DNA of 64,000 bases from Bradyrhizobium retamae (GCF_001440415.1 NZ_LLYA01000225.1:162789-226788), one strand, 5' to 3'. Shown: positions 18,270 to 28,134, numbered from the stretch's first letter. Made by a program: numbers and translations. Notes: generated by a model from the letters alone, not told the origin.

Positions 18270-18845
18270 ATGACGCGCTTCTCGACATTACGTTTAGTGA
18301 GCGCGTTAGCCGCGCTTGCGTCCGTAGCATTGCTTGCCGTCTTGGGCGGCAAGGCCATTTCCGCGCAGGACAAGTACACTGTGCAAGTGCCGAATGGGCT
18401 CGCGTTCTCGGAGTTCAGGGGATACGAGGACTGGCCAGTGATCGCGATCAGTGAGAGCGGAGGCAAGATCGCTGTGACCGTAGGGAATCCGGTAATTATC
18501 GACGCCTATAAGGAAGGCGTGCCCGGCAATGGCAAGCCTTTCCCAGACGGCGCCAAGATGGCGAAAATTCATTGGAACCCGAAAGTACAAGAAACCTGGC
18601 CCGGTCAGCCAACGGTGCCAGGTGCGCAGCATGACGTTGGTTTCATGGTGAAGGACAGCAAGAGGTTCGCGGACAGCGGCGGATGGGGATGGGCCGCGTT
18701 CGACTATGATGCGGCGTCCGATACGTTTAAGCCCGCCACAGTAGCGAGCAGTCCGCCGCAGGAGAACGACGCGAAGTGCGGGCTCGGGTGCCACACGGTC
18801 GTGCAGAACCGCGACTACGTATTCACGGAGTACGGAAGGAGGTGA
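18270..18845 (+). CDS. Cytochrome P460-like periplasmic heme protein
   Basis: A 191-residue exported protein: signal peptide (residues 1-32, cut near ISAQD), then a beta-rich domain with LAFSEFRGYEDWPVIAISES and GWGWAAFDYD, and a C-terminal heme site C170-GLG-C174-H175 followed by RDYVFTEYG. This pattern fits the cytochrome P460 family, which oxidises hydroxylamine and related compounds. The Cys spacing is CX3CH rather than the canonical CXXCH. The start follows a strong AGGAGG at 7 bases. The gene stands alone beside an IS remnant and a broken amidase, so it may be acquired. Substrate unknown. Confidence 0.8.
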   Translation: MTRFSTLRLVSALAALASVALLAVLGGKAISAQDKYTVQVPNGLAFSEFRGYEDWPVIAISESGGKIAVTVGNPVIIDAYKEGVPGNGKPFPDGAKMAKIHWNPKVQETWPGQPTVPGAQHDVGFMVKDSKRFADSGGWGWAAFDYDAASDTFKPATVASSPPQENDAKCGLGCHTVVQNRDYVFTEYGRR

Positions 18846-19033
18846 GATCGGATAGCGGGAGCTAACGAGGCTGATTCAGCGCGGAATAGCAGAACAAAAT
18901 ACCGATGTGCCGCAGGACAAGCGGATCGATCGCGTCGGCATTGGTGGCAAACACGACATTCGAGACAAAGCCCACATTGCGTATTCCGCTCAAGTCCGGC
19001 GGTCATGCCGGCAAACGAGGAAGGATAACAGGA

Positions 19034-20483
19034 ATGAGTACGATCGAGGCTGGCGCCGCTAATCTTCAAGGGCACGAGCTTGGCGTAGCAACTGTTTCTG
19101 GAGCCATTAGACGGGGCGAAATCACGGCTGAGGCTCACGCGACCACGCTTATACAGCAAGCGCGGGTTAATTCCGATCTAGCTTCGTTTATCACAATTGA
19201 TGAGACTGCAGTCCTTGAAGCAGCCCGAGCAGCGGACCTGGCGCGGGCTGCAGGCAGGAACTTGCCTCTTCTCGGTGTCCCGATTGGCGTCAAGGACAGT
19301 TATATGACCCGCGCGCTTGCAACATCGTTCGGCACCTCCGTGCTGAAGGATTTCGTGCCGACCCGTGATGCTCTTGTTGTTGAATCTATTCGCGACGCCG
19401 GTGCCCTTGTTTTCGGCAAGAACAATCTCGTCGAAATGTCGTATGGTCTGACCGGCGATAACCCTCATCACGGCCAGACTAAAAACCCCTACAACAAAGC
19501 ACACGTAACGGGGCTCATCATCGGGTGCGGGCGCATCGGTCGCTGCTCGGATCGTCCCTGCCTCGCTTGGCGGTGATACGGTTGGCTCGATCCGCGTGCC
19601 GGCGGCACTATGCGGTGTCGTGGGCTTCAAGCCAACGCCCGGTCGCTGGTCGGGCGATGGGGTCGCGCCAATCTCGCACACTCTTGATACCACTGGCGTA
19701 CTTGCGCGCAACGTCGATGACTGCATCCTGCTGGATGGTGTCGTGGCCGGATCACCCTCTCCGACAATTGGCGCACATCCCGATCTAAAAGGGCTCCGCA
19801 TTGCTTATGCTCCGAAGCAATACCTTAGCGGCGTCGATAGCGAAGTCGAAACTAACTTCCGCGAGAAGCTGCTGAGATTGAAGAACGCGGGGGCGCAGAT
19901 CGTTGAGGTCGACCTTGGCGAGGACTTTGGGGAACTAACCGAGCGTGCAACATGGACCATCTTTGCCAAGGAGACCCGACCGGCAATTATGGAGTTCCTG
20001 AAACTTCAAGGGATCCCGGTTTCATTCGACGACATCCTTGAGAATTTGGGCCCAGCAATCAGGGGAGCTTGGGAACAGATCGTGCTACCTAGCGGCCGCG
20101 GTTATAGTTCGGATGATGCCTACAATGATGTCCTGAACAAGGATCGCCCGGAGCTCCAACGTCGCATGATGCAGCTGGTGTTCGATCGCGCCGACTTCCT
20201 CATCTTTCCGACGACACCGTGCACGGCGCCCGCAATTGAAACGCAGCGCAGATTCGTTGTCGGCGGCAAGGAAGTCTCCGATCTTGTGCTCGCAAAAAAC
20301 ACAATCCCAGCCAGTTGCGGCGGTTTGCCAGGAATTAGCCTGCCGGCCGGGCTTTCGCGAAGCGGATTGCCTTTCGGCATTGAGATCGACTCCGCTCCAG
20401 GGCGAGACAGCCAATTGCTAGCTTTCGCACGGCGTGTGGAGTCAGTGCTTGGCCCCGTGGCCCCGCCACCTGGCTTTTCATAA
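19034..20483 (+). pseudogene. Amidase-signature family hydrolase, frameshifted
   Basis: Amidase of the Ser-cisSer-Lys type. The first part (ATG 19034, after AAGGATAACAGG) has LLGVPIGVKDSYMTRALATS with the catalytic Lys; the second part, in another frame, resumes at ASLGGDTVGSIRVPAALCGV and runs to 20483 with the usual family C-terminus. The break lies at 19510-19513: family members read GGSSSG here, and two G are missing from the run that should encode the Gly pair. The catalytic signature itself is therefore destroyed. Full repaired length is about 483 residues. Sequencing error in the G run is the alternative. Confidence 0.82.
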
Positions 20484-21018
20484 GCTCCGCTTCGCGCCGG
20501 GCTCCACCAGTTTTTTCTCGCGATGCGGAATGAAGCACGTCGGAGATCGTCACAAGGCGTATGCGGCGCGCCTTCCCGCTAGACGTGAAAACTGACGCTA
20601 ACGATCGTAAGATCGTCCGCTTCGGAGCGACCTCCTCAGTCTCAGAACGTCCGCCATGAGGCGGATTGCGCGCCTCGAGAGCGCATAGCGTCGGCGAGCT
20701 TGCCCTTCTGACTGATCAGACCAAGCTTTGCGCGTGGCACTTCTGGAATGCATCAGCGAGCGGCGTTGCTCCTCGGACTGCGGCCGCGAATGTCCTTCTC
20801 GATGGCGAACAACTTGGCGATGTGCTTCAGCATTCGCGAATGTCCGTACTTGGCACCTTTGAGACATGCCCGCCTAGCTTTAGAATGTCCGTTCACCGGG
20901 GTAGGCCGGAAGTCGCCTTGGTCCGGCCAAACGACGCACCGGAAATTGTTGCCTCGCAAGACCCGCACTGCGTCGGGATGTCCTGTTACCAAAAGTGCGG
21001 GACATCAAGAGCCAAAGG
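20484..21018. repeat. Gene-free region with degenerate AATGTCC repeat
   Basis: 535 bases with no gene I can support. AATGTCC occurs at 20789, 20839 and 20884, about 45-50 bases apart, and the first two sit in an identical 11-mer CGCGAATGTCC. Such spaced AATGTCCG/GGACATT units occur in non-coding repeats of Bradyrhizobium and relatives; short open frames over them are spurious. Confidence 0.5.
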
Positions 21019-21837
21019 TTAAGCTATGTCATCCGTGGCTAGAGTCTGCCGCGCGGCTTTCTCTTGTGCGACAATTCCTTCGAGCCGTGAGATGTTTTCC
21101 AGCAGGCGCTGGCTGGTCAGGACGAGAAAGTAATAGCCGAACTGCGGATTTTGAAAGTAGATTTCGAGCAGCCTTTCATAAGTTATGGTCAGGACTTGTC
21201 CGTCTTCTATGCATTCGACGGTCGCGGTTCGCCGTTTATTGGGAGTAAGGAAGCCAAGTTCGCCCATGAGACGTCCCGGCGGAATTTCGACGCTGATCTC
21301 CGTGACCAGGAACTTTCCAGTGACCGTCAGGAACATCTCGGTGGCCGCATCATCTTTCTTGAACAATTTATCGCCGCTGCGATATTTGCGCTCGGTCATG
21401 AATGGTTTGAGCCATTCCAATGAGGTATCGCCCTCCGTCGCGATGCGTGCCCTCTTGATCAGATTGAGCATCTGGCGGAGGCGAATTGCATTGATCGGCA
21501 GCAACAGCAGATACAGGATAAAAGTCCCGACGTTTCCGGAGAGCGCGCCAAAGGCGACGAAGAATGTACAGCCGGCCATGTTCGCGACGCGCAGCGGCAC
21601 CATTGTATGCATCAGCAAGGTAGCGACAAGAAAGATGGCGCCAACCAGGGCGAACATATTGGCAAGCGTGATGTTGGCCAGCACAATCTCCAGCAGCCGG
21701 TTGAATAGTGCGTCGTAGGTGATGTTGTTCGGATCGAGACCCATCTGAACCAGAATCTTTGCGATCCTGAGATTGTCCGCCGCCGCATCAAGAATGCGGT
21801 CTAGTATCGTCGAAGAATCTGCACTGCTGGACTCCAT
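21019..21837 (-). CDS. Membrane protein with C-terminal cyclic nucleotide-binding domain
   Basis: About 272 residues. After a helical N-terminal region (IAKILVQMGLDPNNITYDAL) there are two to three hydrophobic spans (ITLANMFALVGAIFLVATLL and GTFILYLLLLPINAI), then a cNMP-binding fold with RKYRSGDKLFKKDDAATEMF and PPGRLMGELGFLTPNKRRTA in the phosphate-binding-cassette position. The usual Arg-Thr-Ala of the cassette is present as RRTA. ATG 21837 (MESSSADSS) is preferred over 21981, which adds an unlike sequence. Probably a cNMP-responsive membrane sensor. Not a channel by sequence (no pore filter). Confidence 0.75.
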   Translation of the reverse strand: MESSSADSSTILDRILDAAADNLRIAKILVQMGLDPNNITYDALFNRLLEIVLANITLANMFALVGAIFLVATLLMHTMVPLRVANMAGCTFFVAFGALSGNVGTFILYLLLLPINAIRLRQMLNLIKRARIATEGDTSLEWLKPFMTERKYRSGDKLFKKDDAATEMFLTVTGKFLVTEISVEIPPGRLMGELGFLTPNKRRTATVECIEDGQVLTITYERLLEIYFQNPQFGYYFLVLTSQRLLENISRLEGIVAQEKAARQTLATDDIA

Positions 21838-22194
21838 CGGATCATCCTCCGCGCAAAGCCGTCGGTATTCGTCGGATATCCCGGATACTGATAATTGAAG
21901 TCGTATAACGACCGTTTGAGTAAGATTACCAGCGGTCTCGGTGCAATCGATCGATTTTACCTCGGGCGGTGAATTCGGCAATTGCCCGCTCTCTAGTTCG
22001 CTTTACCGTTGCATCTGCCCTGAGCTGAAGAGAGGTAACGCCGGCTCCCAGGCGGCTTTCGCAAGTGCAGAGCAATAGTGTCGCAAAAATCGGGAACTTC
22101 CGAGTCTGGCACATCGCGTCATTTCGGTGCGATGCGGAATTTGGTCGCTACTAGGGCATAGCGGACATCGATCAGCCGCGAGTACGCATCCTTG
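21838..22194. other. Intergenic
   Basis: 357 bases between two minus-strand genes. A 62-codon minus frame (21926-22114) starting MCQTRKFPIFATLLL is open but has no support as a gene. I see no hairpin with a T-run. Confidence 0.4.
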
Positions 22195-23052
22195 TCAGCT
22201 ACGCCGGGCCTTCGATTTGGCGCGGCCCGCTTTGGGCCGGTGCTGCTGCAGTTTCGCGATGAACTTCTGCAAGACTTCAGACGGCGGTCGTGCCGCGCTG
22301 TAGGCGAGCCCCACTTCGCGCTTCACGTCGACGTCGATCTCGCGCACCGCGACATCGGAATTGGCGCGCGCCACGCCTTCGGGAACGATGGCGATCCCGA
22401 CACCGGCGGCAACCAGCGCCATCGCCCAGTCTTCGGATTCGGCAATCGCCGCGGGCTGGCGTGACGCCGATGCGGCACGGCCAAAAAATGCGCTCTGCTC
22501 GCAGTGACAGCGATCGACCATGGCGACGCCGGCGAGATCAGCGGTGCGCAGCCGCTCCTTCAGCGTCAGCGGATGCGACGGCGGCAGGGCTGCGACGTAG
22601 CGCTCGACCCAGAGCGGAACGAAATGTTCGTCGGCGCGCAGCAGATTCTTGGAGACGATCCGCGCGTCCGCGGCATCATCGACGCCGACGAGGCGGAGCG
22701 CGACGTCGGCGGTTCCGGTCAGCGGCTTCAGAAGCGCAATGGTTCGCGGCCGGTCGAGCGTGCGCATCAGGCCCAGCGTCAGCGCGTTCCGCGTCGCAGG
22801 TTTTCGGAACAGGTTTTTCGCGGCGTCCGCCTCATCGACGATGCGGCGGGCCACGGCGTGGAATTGTTCGGCCGCTTGCGTCGGCGCCACTCCCTTCTTG
22901 TGCCGGATGAACAGCGCGGTGCCGAGCTCGGCTTCCAGATTGGTGATCGCCGCCGAGATCGAGGGCTGCGAGATGAAGCAGCGCTTGGCGGCCGCCGTCA
23001 GGTTGCGCTCCCTGAACACGGCCGCGAAGTATCGGAGTTCGCGGATATCCAT
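22195..23052 (-). CDS. LysR-type transcriptional regulator
   Basis: A 285-residue LTTR. The N-terminal winged HTH is clear: MDIRELRYFAAVFRERNLTA, then KRCFISQPSISAAITNLEAE, and LGTALFIRHKKGVAPTQAAE. The effector domain starts near residue 90. It is divergent from the metallo-hydrolase gene with 92 bases between them, the classic LTTR arrangement, so the hydrolase is its likely target. Dyads at 23051-23106 are candidate binding sites. The effector is not known. Confidence 0.9.
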   Translation of the reverse strand: MDIRELRYFAAVFRERNLTAAAKRCFISQPSISAAITNLEAELGTALFIRHKKGVAPTQAAEQFHAVARRIVDEADAAKNLFRKPATRNALTLGLMRTLDRPRTIALLKPLTGTADVALRLVGVDDAADARIVSKNLLRADEHFVPLWVERYVAALPPSHPLTLKERLRTADLAGVAMVDRCHCEQSAFFGRAASASRQPAAIAESEDWAMALVAAGVGIAIVPEGVARANSDVAVREIDVDVKREVGLAYSAARPPSEVLQKFIAKLQQHRPKAGRAKSKARRS

Positions 23053-23106
23053 AGGCTGATCCTATCGATGATATCGGATATCGATATTTTACCTATGATG
23101 TATAGG
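23051..23106. promoter_or_regulatory. Operator cluster in the LysR/hydrolase divergent region
   Basis: Three dyads in 56 bases: ATAGG-N5-CCTAT (23051-23065, also a T-N11-A match, touching the LysR start codon), TATCGAT-N10-ATCGATA (23063-23086), and CCTAT-N5-ATAGG (23092-23106). The outer two use the same 5-base arms in opposite order. Confidence 0.55.
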
Positions 23107-23144
23107 ATGGCAAGCAGAGCGCCTGACCTCGAAGGAGACATGTC

Positions 23145-24002
23145 ATGCGCGTTCACCATCTCAACACCGGCACCATGTGCCCGATCGGACGTCGCCTTGT
23201 GAATGGCACCGGCAGCATTTTCCAACGCGCGCGCATGGTGTGTCATTGCCTGCTGATCGAGACCAATGACGGGCTGGCGCTGGTCGATACCGGCATCGGA
23301 CTGGATGACATTGCGAACCCGCCGCGGCTCGGGCCCAAATGGGTCCGGCAGACCACGCCGCGGCTCGATCCGGCCGAGACGGCCGTGCGGCAGATCGAGG
23401 CGCTCGGCTATTCCAAAAGCGACGTGCGGCATCTATTGCTGACGCATCTCGATCGCGATCATGCCGGCGGCATTCCGGATTTTCCGAATGCGAAGGTGCA
23501 CGTCCATCGCCGCGAGCACGACATGGCGGTGACCGGCCGGATGCCGGCGCCGAAGGGCCGCTACATCACCGCGCAATGGCAGCATGGTCCGCAATGGGCT
23601 TTTTACGGCGAGGGAGGCGAGGACTGGTTCGGCTTCAAGGGCGTGCGCGCGCTCGGCGACCGCGAGCCCGACATTCTGATGATCCCTCTGCCGGGCCACA
23701 CGCTCGGTCATTGCGGCATCGCCCTGCGGAGCGGGGGCAAATGGCTACTGCACGCGGGCGATGCCTATTTCTTCCACGGCCAGGTGCAGGCTTCGCCTCG
23801 GGTCCCGCTGGTGCTCGGCATGTTTCAGTGCCGCGGCGACATGGACCGCGCCATGCGGATCGAAAACCAGCAGAGGTTACGAACGCTCAAGGCCAATCAC
23901 GGCGATGCGGTGACGATCTTCAACAGCCACGATCCCGTGGATTACGAGAATTGCCGCTGTGGCCAACACCAGGATGTGCCGGCTCACGCTAGAGCAGGAT
24001 GA
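23145..24002 (+). CDS. MBL-fold metallo-hydrolase
   Basis: A 285-residue metallo-beta-lactamase-fold hydrolase. The zinc motif is LLLTHLDRDHAGGI (THxDxDH), with further ligands in PLPGHTLGHCGI and the Asp in LLHAGDAYFF. Lactonase-like and phosphodiesterase-like members share this pattern, and the sequence does not separate them. ATG 23145 follows GGAGACATGTC. Divergent from the LysR gene, which probably controls it. No signal peptide. Confidence 0.88.
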   Translation: MRVHHLNTGTMCPIGRRLVNGTGSIFQRARMVCHCLLIETNDGLALVDTGIGLDDIANPPRLGPKWVRQTTPRLDPAETAVRQIEALGYSKSDVRHLLLTHLDRDHAGGIPDFPNAKVHVHRREHDMAVTGRMPAPKGRYITAQWQHGPQWAFYGEGGEDWFGFKGVRALGDREPDILMIPLPGHTLGHCGIALRSGGKWLLHAGDAYFFHGQVQASPRVPLVLGMFQCRGDMDRAMRIENQQRLRTLKANHGDAVTIFNSHDPVDYENCRCGQHQDVPAHARAG

Positions 24003-24230
24003 GGTTAGGTTGGGCCGTGACGACGGACTATCGCGTGCCGGACGCAAGCGGCGTGAGTGCTGCGAGCCGGGGCCCAATCTACTTTGCATGGGGTTGTTTT
24101 CGCGATTTTGTGTCTGGGCCCTGCGGTGTACCGCCGAAGAGCATCTGCACTGCGTCCGGGACAAGAGATCGTTAGCTTCGCGCTGATGGCGAATCGATTC
24201 GACTCCAACCCATCCCGCGCGAGGCCGTGA

Positions 24231-24845
24231 TCAGCGCTTGGACCGCGGCGCGGGGGCGGGGGCCGGCGCGGGCGGTTCGGGTTGCTTGGCCGGTGGAGGC
24301 TCGACCTCCGTGGTGCAACGCGACGCCGCGAGCGCGGCTTGCGCCTGCGGCATCAGGCCGGGCTCCGGAGCCAAGGCCTTCAGCACGATCAGGCCGGTCG
24401 TGGTGGGGGAATCGATGATCAGCCGGTCGGCGGCGGTGACTTCCTCGTCTTCCGGCAGTTCGGAATGCTGCTCTTCCGTCATCAGGTCGAGCTCGATCAC
24501 CTTGCGGCCGGCCGAGCGGTCGTTGATCGCGTAATAGGCAACCTCGTTGCGGGTATAGAACGACACCGACGTATAGGCCTGGCTCACCGGCACGGTCAGC
24601 TTGAGCGGACCGTCGGACAGATTGTAGCGGCAGATCGCGACTGCAAAGGCCGGGTCCATGAACGGCATCGGCGCGTTGTTTGGTTCGGCGAGCGGCAGCG
24701 CCGTGACGGCGTTCTCTTTGGTCATCGGCGTCAGCCGCGAATAGGCGTCTTGCGTCGCGATGCGCGGCAGCGCGAGCACGCTGACGAGATGCACCACGCC
24801 GCCCAGCAGCACGCCTGCGATGATGGTGAATGCCAGCCGGATCAT
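24231..24845 (-). CDS. DUF1254 domain membrane-anchored protein
   Basis: A 204-residue protein with an N-terminal anchor (LAFTIIAGVLLGGVVHLVSV), a DUF1254-like body (NLSDGPLKLTVPVSQAYTSV and SFYTRNEVAYYAINDRSAG), and a Pro/Ala tail ending RSKR. Its start overlaps the stop of the DUF1214 gene by 4 bases, so the two are translationally coupled. The pair DUF1254/DUF1214 is found together widely, often fused; function is unknown. Periplasmic location is inferred from the anchor. Confidence 0.82.
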   Translation of the reverse strand: MIRLAFTIIAGVLLGGVVHLVSVLALPRIATQDAYSRLTPMTKENAVTALPLAEPNNAPMPFMDPAFAVAICRYNLSDGPLKLTVPVSQAYTSVSFYTRNEVAYYAINDRSAGRKVIELDLMTEEQHSELPEDEEVTAADRLIIDSPTTTGLIVLKALAPEPGLMPQAQAALAASRCTTEVEPPPAKQPEPPAPAPAPAPRSKR

Positions 24846-25420
24846 GGGCAGTTCACCGTGGTGATGGCGGGCATCGGCGCGTCGCGCTGCGTGCGCGTCG
24901 CAACGCCGACCGGCGTATCGTAAAGCCGCAGCATCAGCGCGTAGCGCTCGATGCCGCCGGTCGGCAGCCAGTTGCCGGCCCGCGAACGCGCCGCCACCCG
25001 GATCTCGAACCCGCCGTCGGAGCTGCGGACGATTTCCTGGCTGGTGAAGCCGTAGCGTTGCAGCGAATTGGCGACCAGATGCCCCTTGCGGTCGAACAGC
25101 GTCAGCGTCCAGAACCGGGCCGCCGGCGTCACCCCGCTGACGATTACGTCGCAGCGCCCGTCGAGCGGCTTATTCTTGTCGTCGGTGGTGGCCGTGAAGG
25201 CGATGCCGTCGCCGGTGCCAACGGGCAATTCGCCGCTGCGGGCAATCGAGGCGCGCGAATAGGGATCGATTTCGGAACTGCCGGCCTTGGGCCGTGCGGT
25301 CCAGGCGCCGATCGTGAGCGTGCCGAGATCGGTGCCGCGCGTCGCCGTCAGGTAGGTCGAGCCGAGACCTACGGCCGTGGCAAGCGCCAATGCCAGCAAG
25401 GTGATGAAGATCAGCCGCAC
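24842..25420 (-). CDS. DUF1214 domain membrane-anchored protein
   Basis: A 192-residue partner of the DUF1254 gene. N-terminal anchor FITLLALALATAVGLGSTYL; then YSRASIARSGELPVGTGDGI, RFWTLTLFDRKGHLVANSL and a C-terminal half with NWLPTGGIERYALMLRLYD, the DUF1214 signature region. First gene of the coupled pair. No catalytic residues known for the family. Confidence 0.85.
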   Translation of the reverse strand: MRLIFITLLALALATAVGLGSTYLTATRGTDLGTLTIGAWTARPKAGSSEIDPYSRASIARSGELPVGTGDGIAFTATTDDKNKPLDGRCDVIVSGVTPAARFWTLTLFDRKGHLVANSLQRYGFTSQEIVRSSDGGFEIRVAARSRAGNWLPTGGIERYALMLRLYDTPVGVATRTQRDAPMPAITTVNCP

Positions 25421-25572
25421 AGGCCAGTGCTCCGCAATCTCACGGCATCAGATTCCGCTTGAACCGGCTTCATCCGAAACCTGAAGCGCTTCTCTTGTTT
25501 CGAACGTGTCGAGGCGGACGCTTCGCATCTGTTCCGAGGAACGCCGGTTAAGCTTCTGCCGGGTCATGCCTT

Positions 25573-27858
25573 TTAATTCTTCCGCTCCGCCGGCGCGGCC
25601 TGCTCGCCAGCGGCTGCGACATAGTTCTCCGGAAACGCCAGCGCGCCTGACGTGATCGGCTTGGAGGGCTGCTTCTGGTCGTTGGACGAGGTCTTGCCCG
25701 CAGCCCTGCCGGCCTCGTCGAGCAGTTTCTCGACGCGCACCAGAATATCCGCGCCGCGCTTGGTCAATACCGGCGGCGGCCCCGGCTTGGTCTCCGGCAC
25801 CCGTGCCGCGCCATTGGCCGCGGCGCTGGTGGATTGGGCGGGCCGCGGCAGTTTCGTGCCCATGCCGAAGCCTGGGATCTCCTTCACCTCGACGCCCTGA
25901 TGCGCGACGACCATGATGTCGTGCCAGGTTTGTGCGGGAAGCGAGCCGCCGGTCATGCGGTTGGTGGGCGAGTAGTCGTCGTTGCCGTACCAGACCGCGC
26001 AGGTGAAATTGCCGGTGAAACCGACGAACCAGGCGTCGCGGTAGGCGTTGGTGGTGCCGGTCTTGCCCGCGGTCGGGATGCCGTCGATCGCGGCGCGGCG
26101 GGCGGTGCCTTCGCTGACGACGTGGCTCATCATTTCCGACATGTCGGCGGCGACGGAGGCGGGAATGGCTTGCACCGGCTTCTTGCCGTCGCGGTCGAAG
26201 CGCCAGACCAGGTCGCCGGCGCCGGTGCGCACTTCCAGCACCGCATGAGGTTTCACCGCCTTGCCCTTGTTCGGGAAGGTCGCATAGGCGACCGCGTGTT
26301 CGAGCACGGTGACCTCATCGGAGCCGATCGGCATCGAGGGCGTATCGGGCAGGGGAGCCGTGAGGCCGAACCGGCGTGCCACCTCGGTAATCTTGGCGCG
26401 CCCAGCCTTGGCCGGGTTCGCCACCTTGCCGCCGAGCGCAATCGACAGCTTCACCGGCACGACGTTGATCGAGCGGGTGATCGCCTGGGTCAGCGTCACC
26501 GAGCCGGAATAGGAATGGCCATAGTTCTGCGGGCACCAGTTGCCGATGCAGACCGGGCCGTCGACCACGATCGAGGTCGGCTTGTAGCCGTTCAAAATCG
26601 CCGTGGTATAGACATAGGGCTTGAATGATGAGCCCGGCTGCCGGTAGGCGTCGGTGGCGCGGTTGAACTGGCTGGCGCCATAGTCGCGTCCGCCCACCAT
26701 GGCGCGGACGCCGCCGTCGAGGTCCGCGACCACGACGGCTGCCTGTGTCGCGTGGTAGTCGCGGCCGAACTGGCGGAGCTGGTTTTCAACCGTTTCCTCG
26801 GCGGCGCGCTGCACGTTCATGTCGATGGAGGTACGGACCACGAAGACGCGTTCGGTGTAGGACTTCGGGAAGGTATCGACCAGCCTGCGCATTTCCTCAA
26901 AGGCGTAGTCGAGATAGTAGTTCGGCGAGTTCTCGTCGCGGCGATCGACGGCGAAGGCCGGGTTGCGCCGGGCGCCGAACACCTGGCCTTCGGTCATGAA
27001 GCCGGCATCGACGAGGTTGTCGAGCACGATGTTGGCGCGGGCGCGGGCGGCGGGCAGGTTGATGTGCGGGGCGTATTTGGTCGGCGCCTTGAACAGCCCG
27101 GCCAGCATCGCCGATTCCGCCAGAGTGACATCGCGTGCCGACTTGTTGAAGTAGAAATGCGCGGCGCCGTCGACGCCGAACGTGCCGCCGCCCATATAGG
27201 CGCGGTCCAGATATAGCTTCAGGATTTCGTTCTTGGTCAGCCGCGTCTCGAGCCAGATCGCAAGGAAAGCTTCCTTCACCTTGCGCTCGATGGTGCGCTC
27301 GTTGTTGAGGAACAGGTTCTTCGCCAATTGCTGCGTGATCGAAGAACCGCCCTGGCGCACGCCGCCGGCCTGCGCGTTGGTCACGAGCGCGCGCGCGGTA
27401 CCGGGGATGTCGATGCCGAAATGGTCATAGAAGCGGCGGTCTTCAGTCGCCAGCGTCGCCTTGATCAGATTGTCCGGAAAATCTTCCAGCGGGATCGAGT
27501 CGTTATGTTTGATGCCGCGGTTGCCGATCGGGTTGCCGTAGCGGTCGAGGAACTGCACCGCGAGATCGGATTTCTTCAGCCAGTCGTCGTCGGCGGTCTC
27601 GCGAAACGCAGGGGTCGCCAGCGCCAACATCACGATCAGCCCGCCAAGGCCGATCGTGGCGGCTTCCGAAAACGGTTCGATGAAGACCCAGCGCTTCCAG
27701 CGGCCGACATAGAAGCGGTCCATGAAGGTGGAGTAGCGCTCGTACAGCTCGCGCAGGCCCTTGCCCGACGAGAACAGCGTCGAGTCGATACGCGCATCCA
27801 GATCCAGAAGGAAGTTCCGGATCTTCTGCTTCAAGTCTGGAGGTACGATCTGGCGCAC
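25573..27858 (-). CDS. mrcA: Penicillin-binding protein 1A (class A, GT51 plus transpeptidase)
   Basis: A 761-residue bifunctional peptidoglycan synthase. A cytoplasmic tail and one span (ATIGLGGLIVMLALATPAF) lead to the GT51 domain with the catalytic Glu in ATEDRRFYDHFGID and the motif QGGSSITQQLAKNLFL. The transpeptidase domain has the active Ser in PGSSFKPYVYTTAI, the SxN motif in TRSINVVPV, and the KTGT box in GKTGTTNAYRDAWFVGFTG. The tail after residue 690 is low-complexity. ATG 27858. Stands alone; the long upstream gap carries its promoter. Confidence 0.95.
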   Translation of the reverse strand: MRQIVPPDLKQKIRNFLLDLDARIDSTLFSSGKGLRELYERYSTFMDRFYVGRWKRWVFIEPFSEAATIGLGGLIVMLALATPAFRETADDDWLKKSDLAVQFLDRYGNPIGNRGIKHNDSIPLEDFPDNLIKATLATEDRRFYDHFGIDIPGTARALVTNAQAGGVRQGGSSITQQLAKNLFLNNERTIERKVKEAFLAIWLETRLTKNEILKLYLDRAYMGGGTFGVDGAAHFYFNKSARDVTLAESAMLAGLFKAPTKYAPHINLPAARARANIVLDNLVDAGFMTEGQVFGARRNPAFAVDRRDENSPNYYLDYAFEEMRRLVDTFPKSYTERVFVVRTSIDMNVQRAAEETVENQLRQFGRDYHATQAAVVVADLDGGVRAMVGGRDYGASQFNRATDAYRQPGSSFKPYVYTTAILNGYKPTSIVVDGPVCIGNWCPQNYGHSYSGSVTLTQAITRSINVVPVKLSIALGGKVANPAKAGRAKITEVARRFGLTAPLPDTPSMPIGSDEVTVLEHAVAYATFPNKGKAVKPHAVLEVRTGAGDLVWRFDRDGKKPVQAIPASVAADMSEMMSHVVSEGTARRAAIDGIPTAGKTGTTNAYRDAWFVGFTGNFTCAVWYGNDDYSPTNRMTGGSLPAQTWHDIMVVAHQGVEVKEIPGFGMGTKLPRPAQSTSAAANGAARVPETKPGPPPVLTKRGADILVRVEKLLDEAGRAAGKTSSNDQKQPSKPITSGALAFPENYVAAAGEQAAPAERKN

Positions 27859-28134
27859 CGGGACCCTTGATCTGTTCTAGCCGCGCCCGGCGGAGCCGGA
27901 CGAGACGTCTTGCTTGGATGTTGCGGCAAACCCAAGGCGCTTTTACGTCCTCGGGGACTCGCCATTGTTCTATCCGAGCGGGGGCTATAAACCAATGCTC
28001 TCGCTCACCATTTTGAACGTCAGCCCTAACGCTGCCGTTGGCTTTTGGCTCCGTAGTGAGCCCCCGCTTGCGCCCACGTCGCCGGACCTCCTAGAAGGGC
28101 CGCAGCCGACCGACCCGAGAAAACGATTGATTGC

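Noticed and set aside
20598..21022. Short frames over the AATGTCC repeat
   Set aside because: They follow the repeat units, not protein character; commonly misannotated in this genus.
21926..22114. 62-codon minus frame with MCQTRKFPIFATLLL start
   Set aside because: Could be a short exported peptide but lacks a ribosome binding site and any protein-like continuation.
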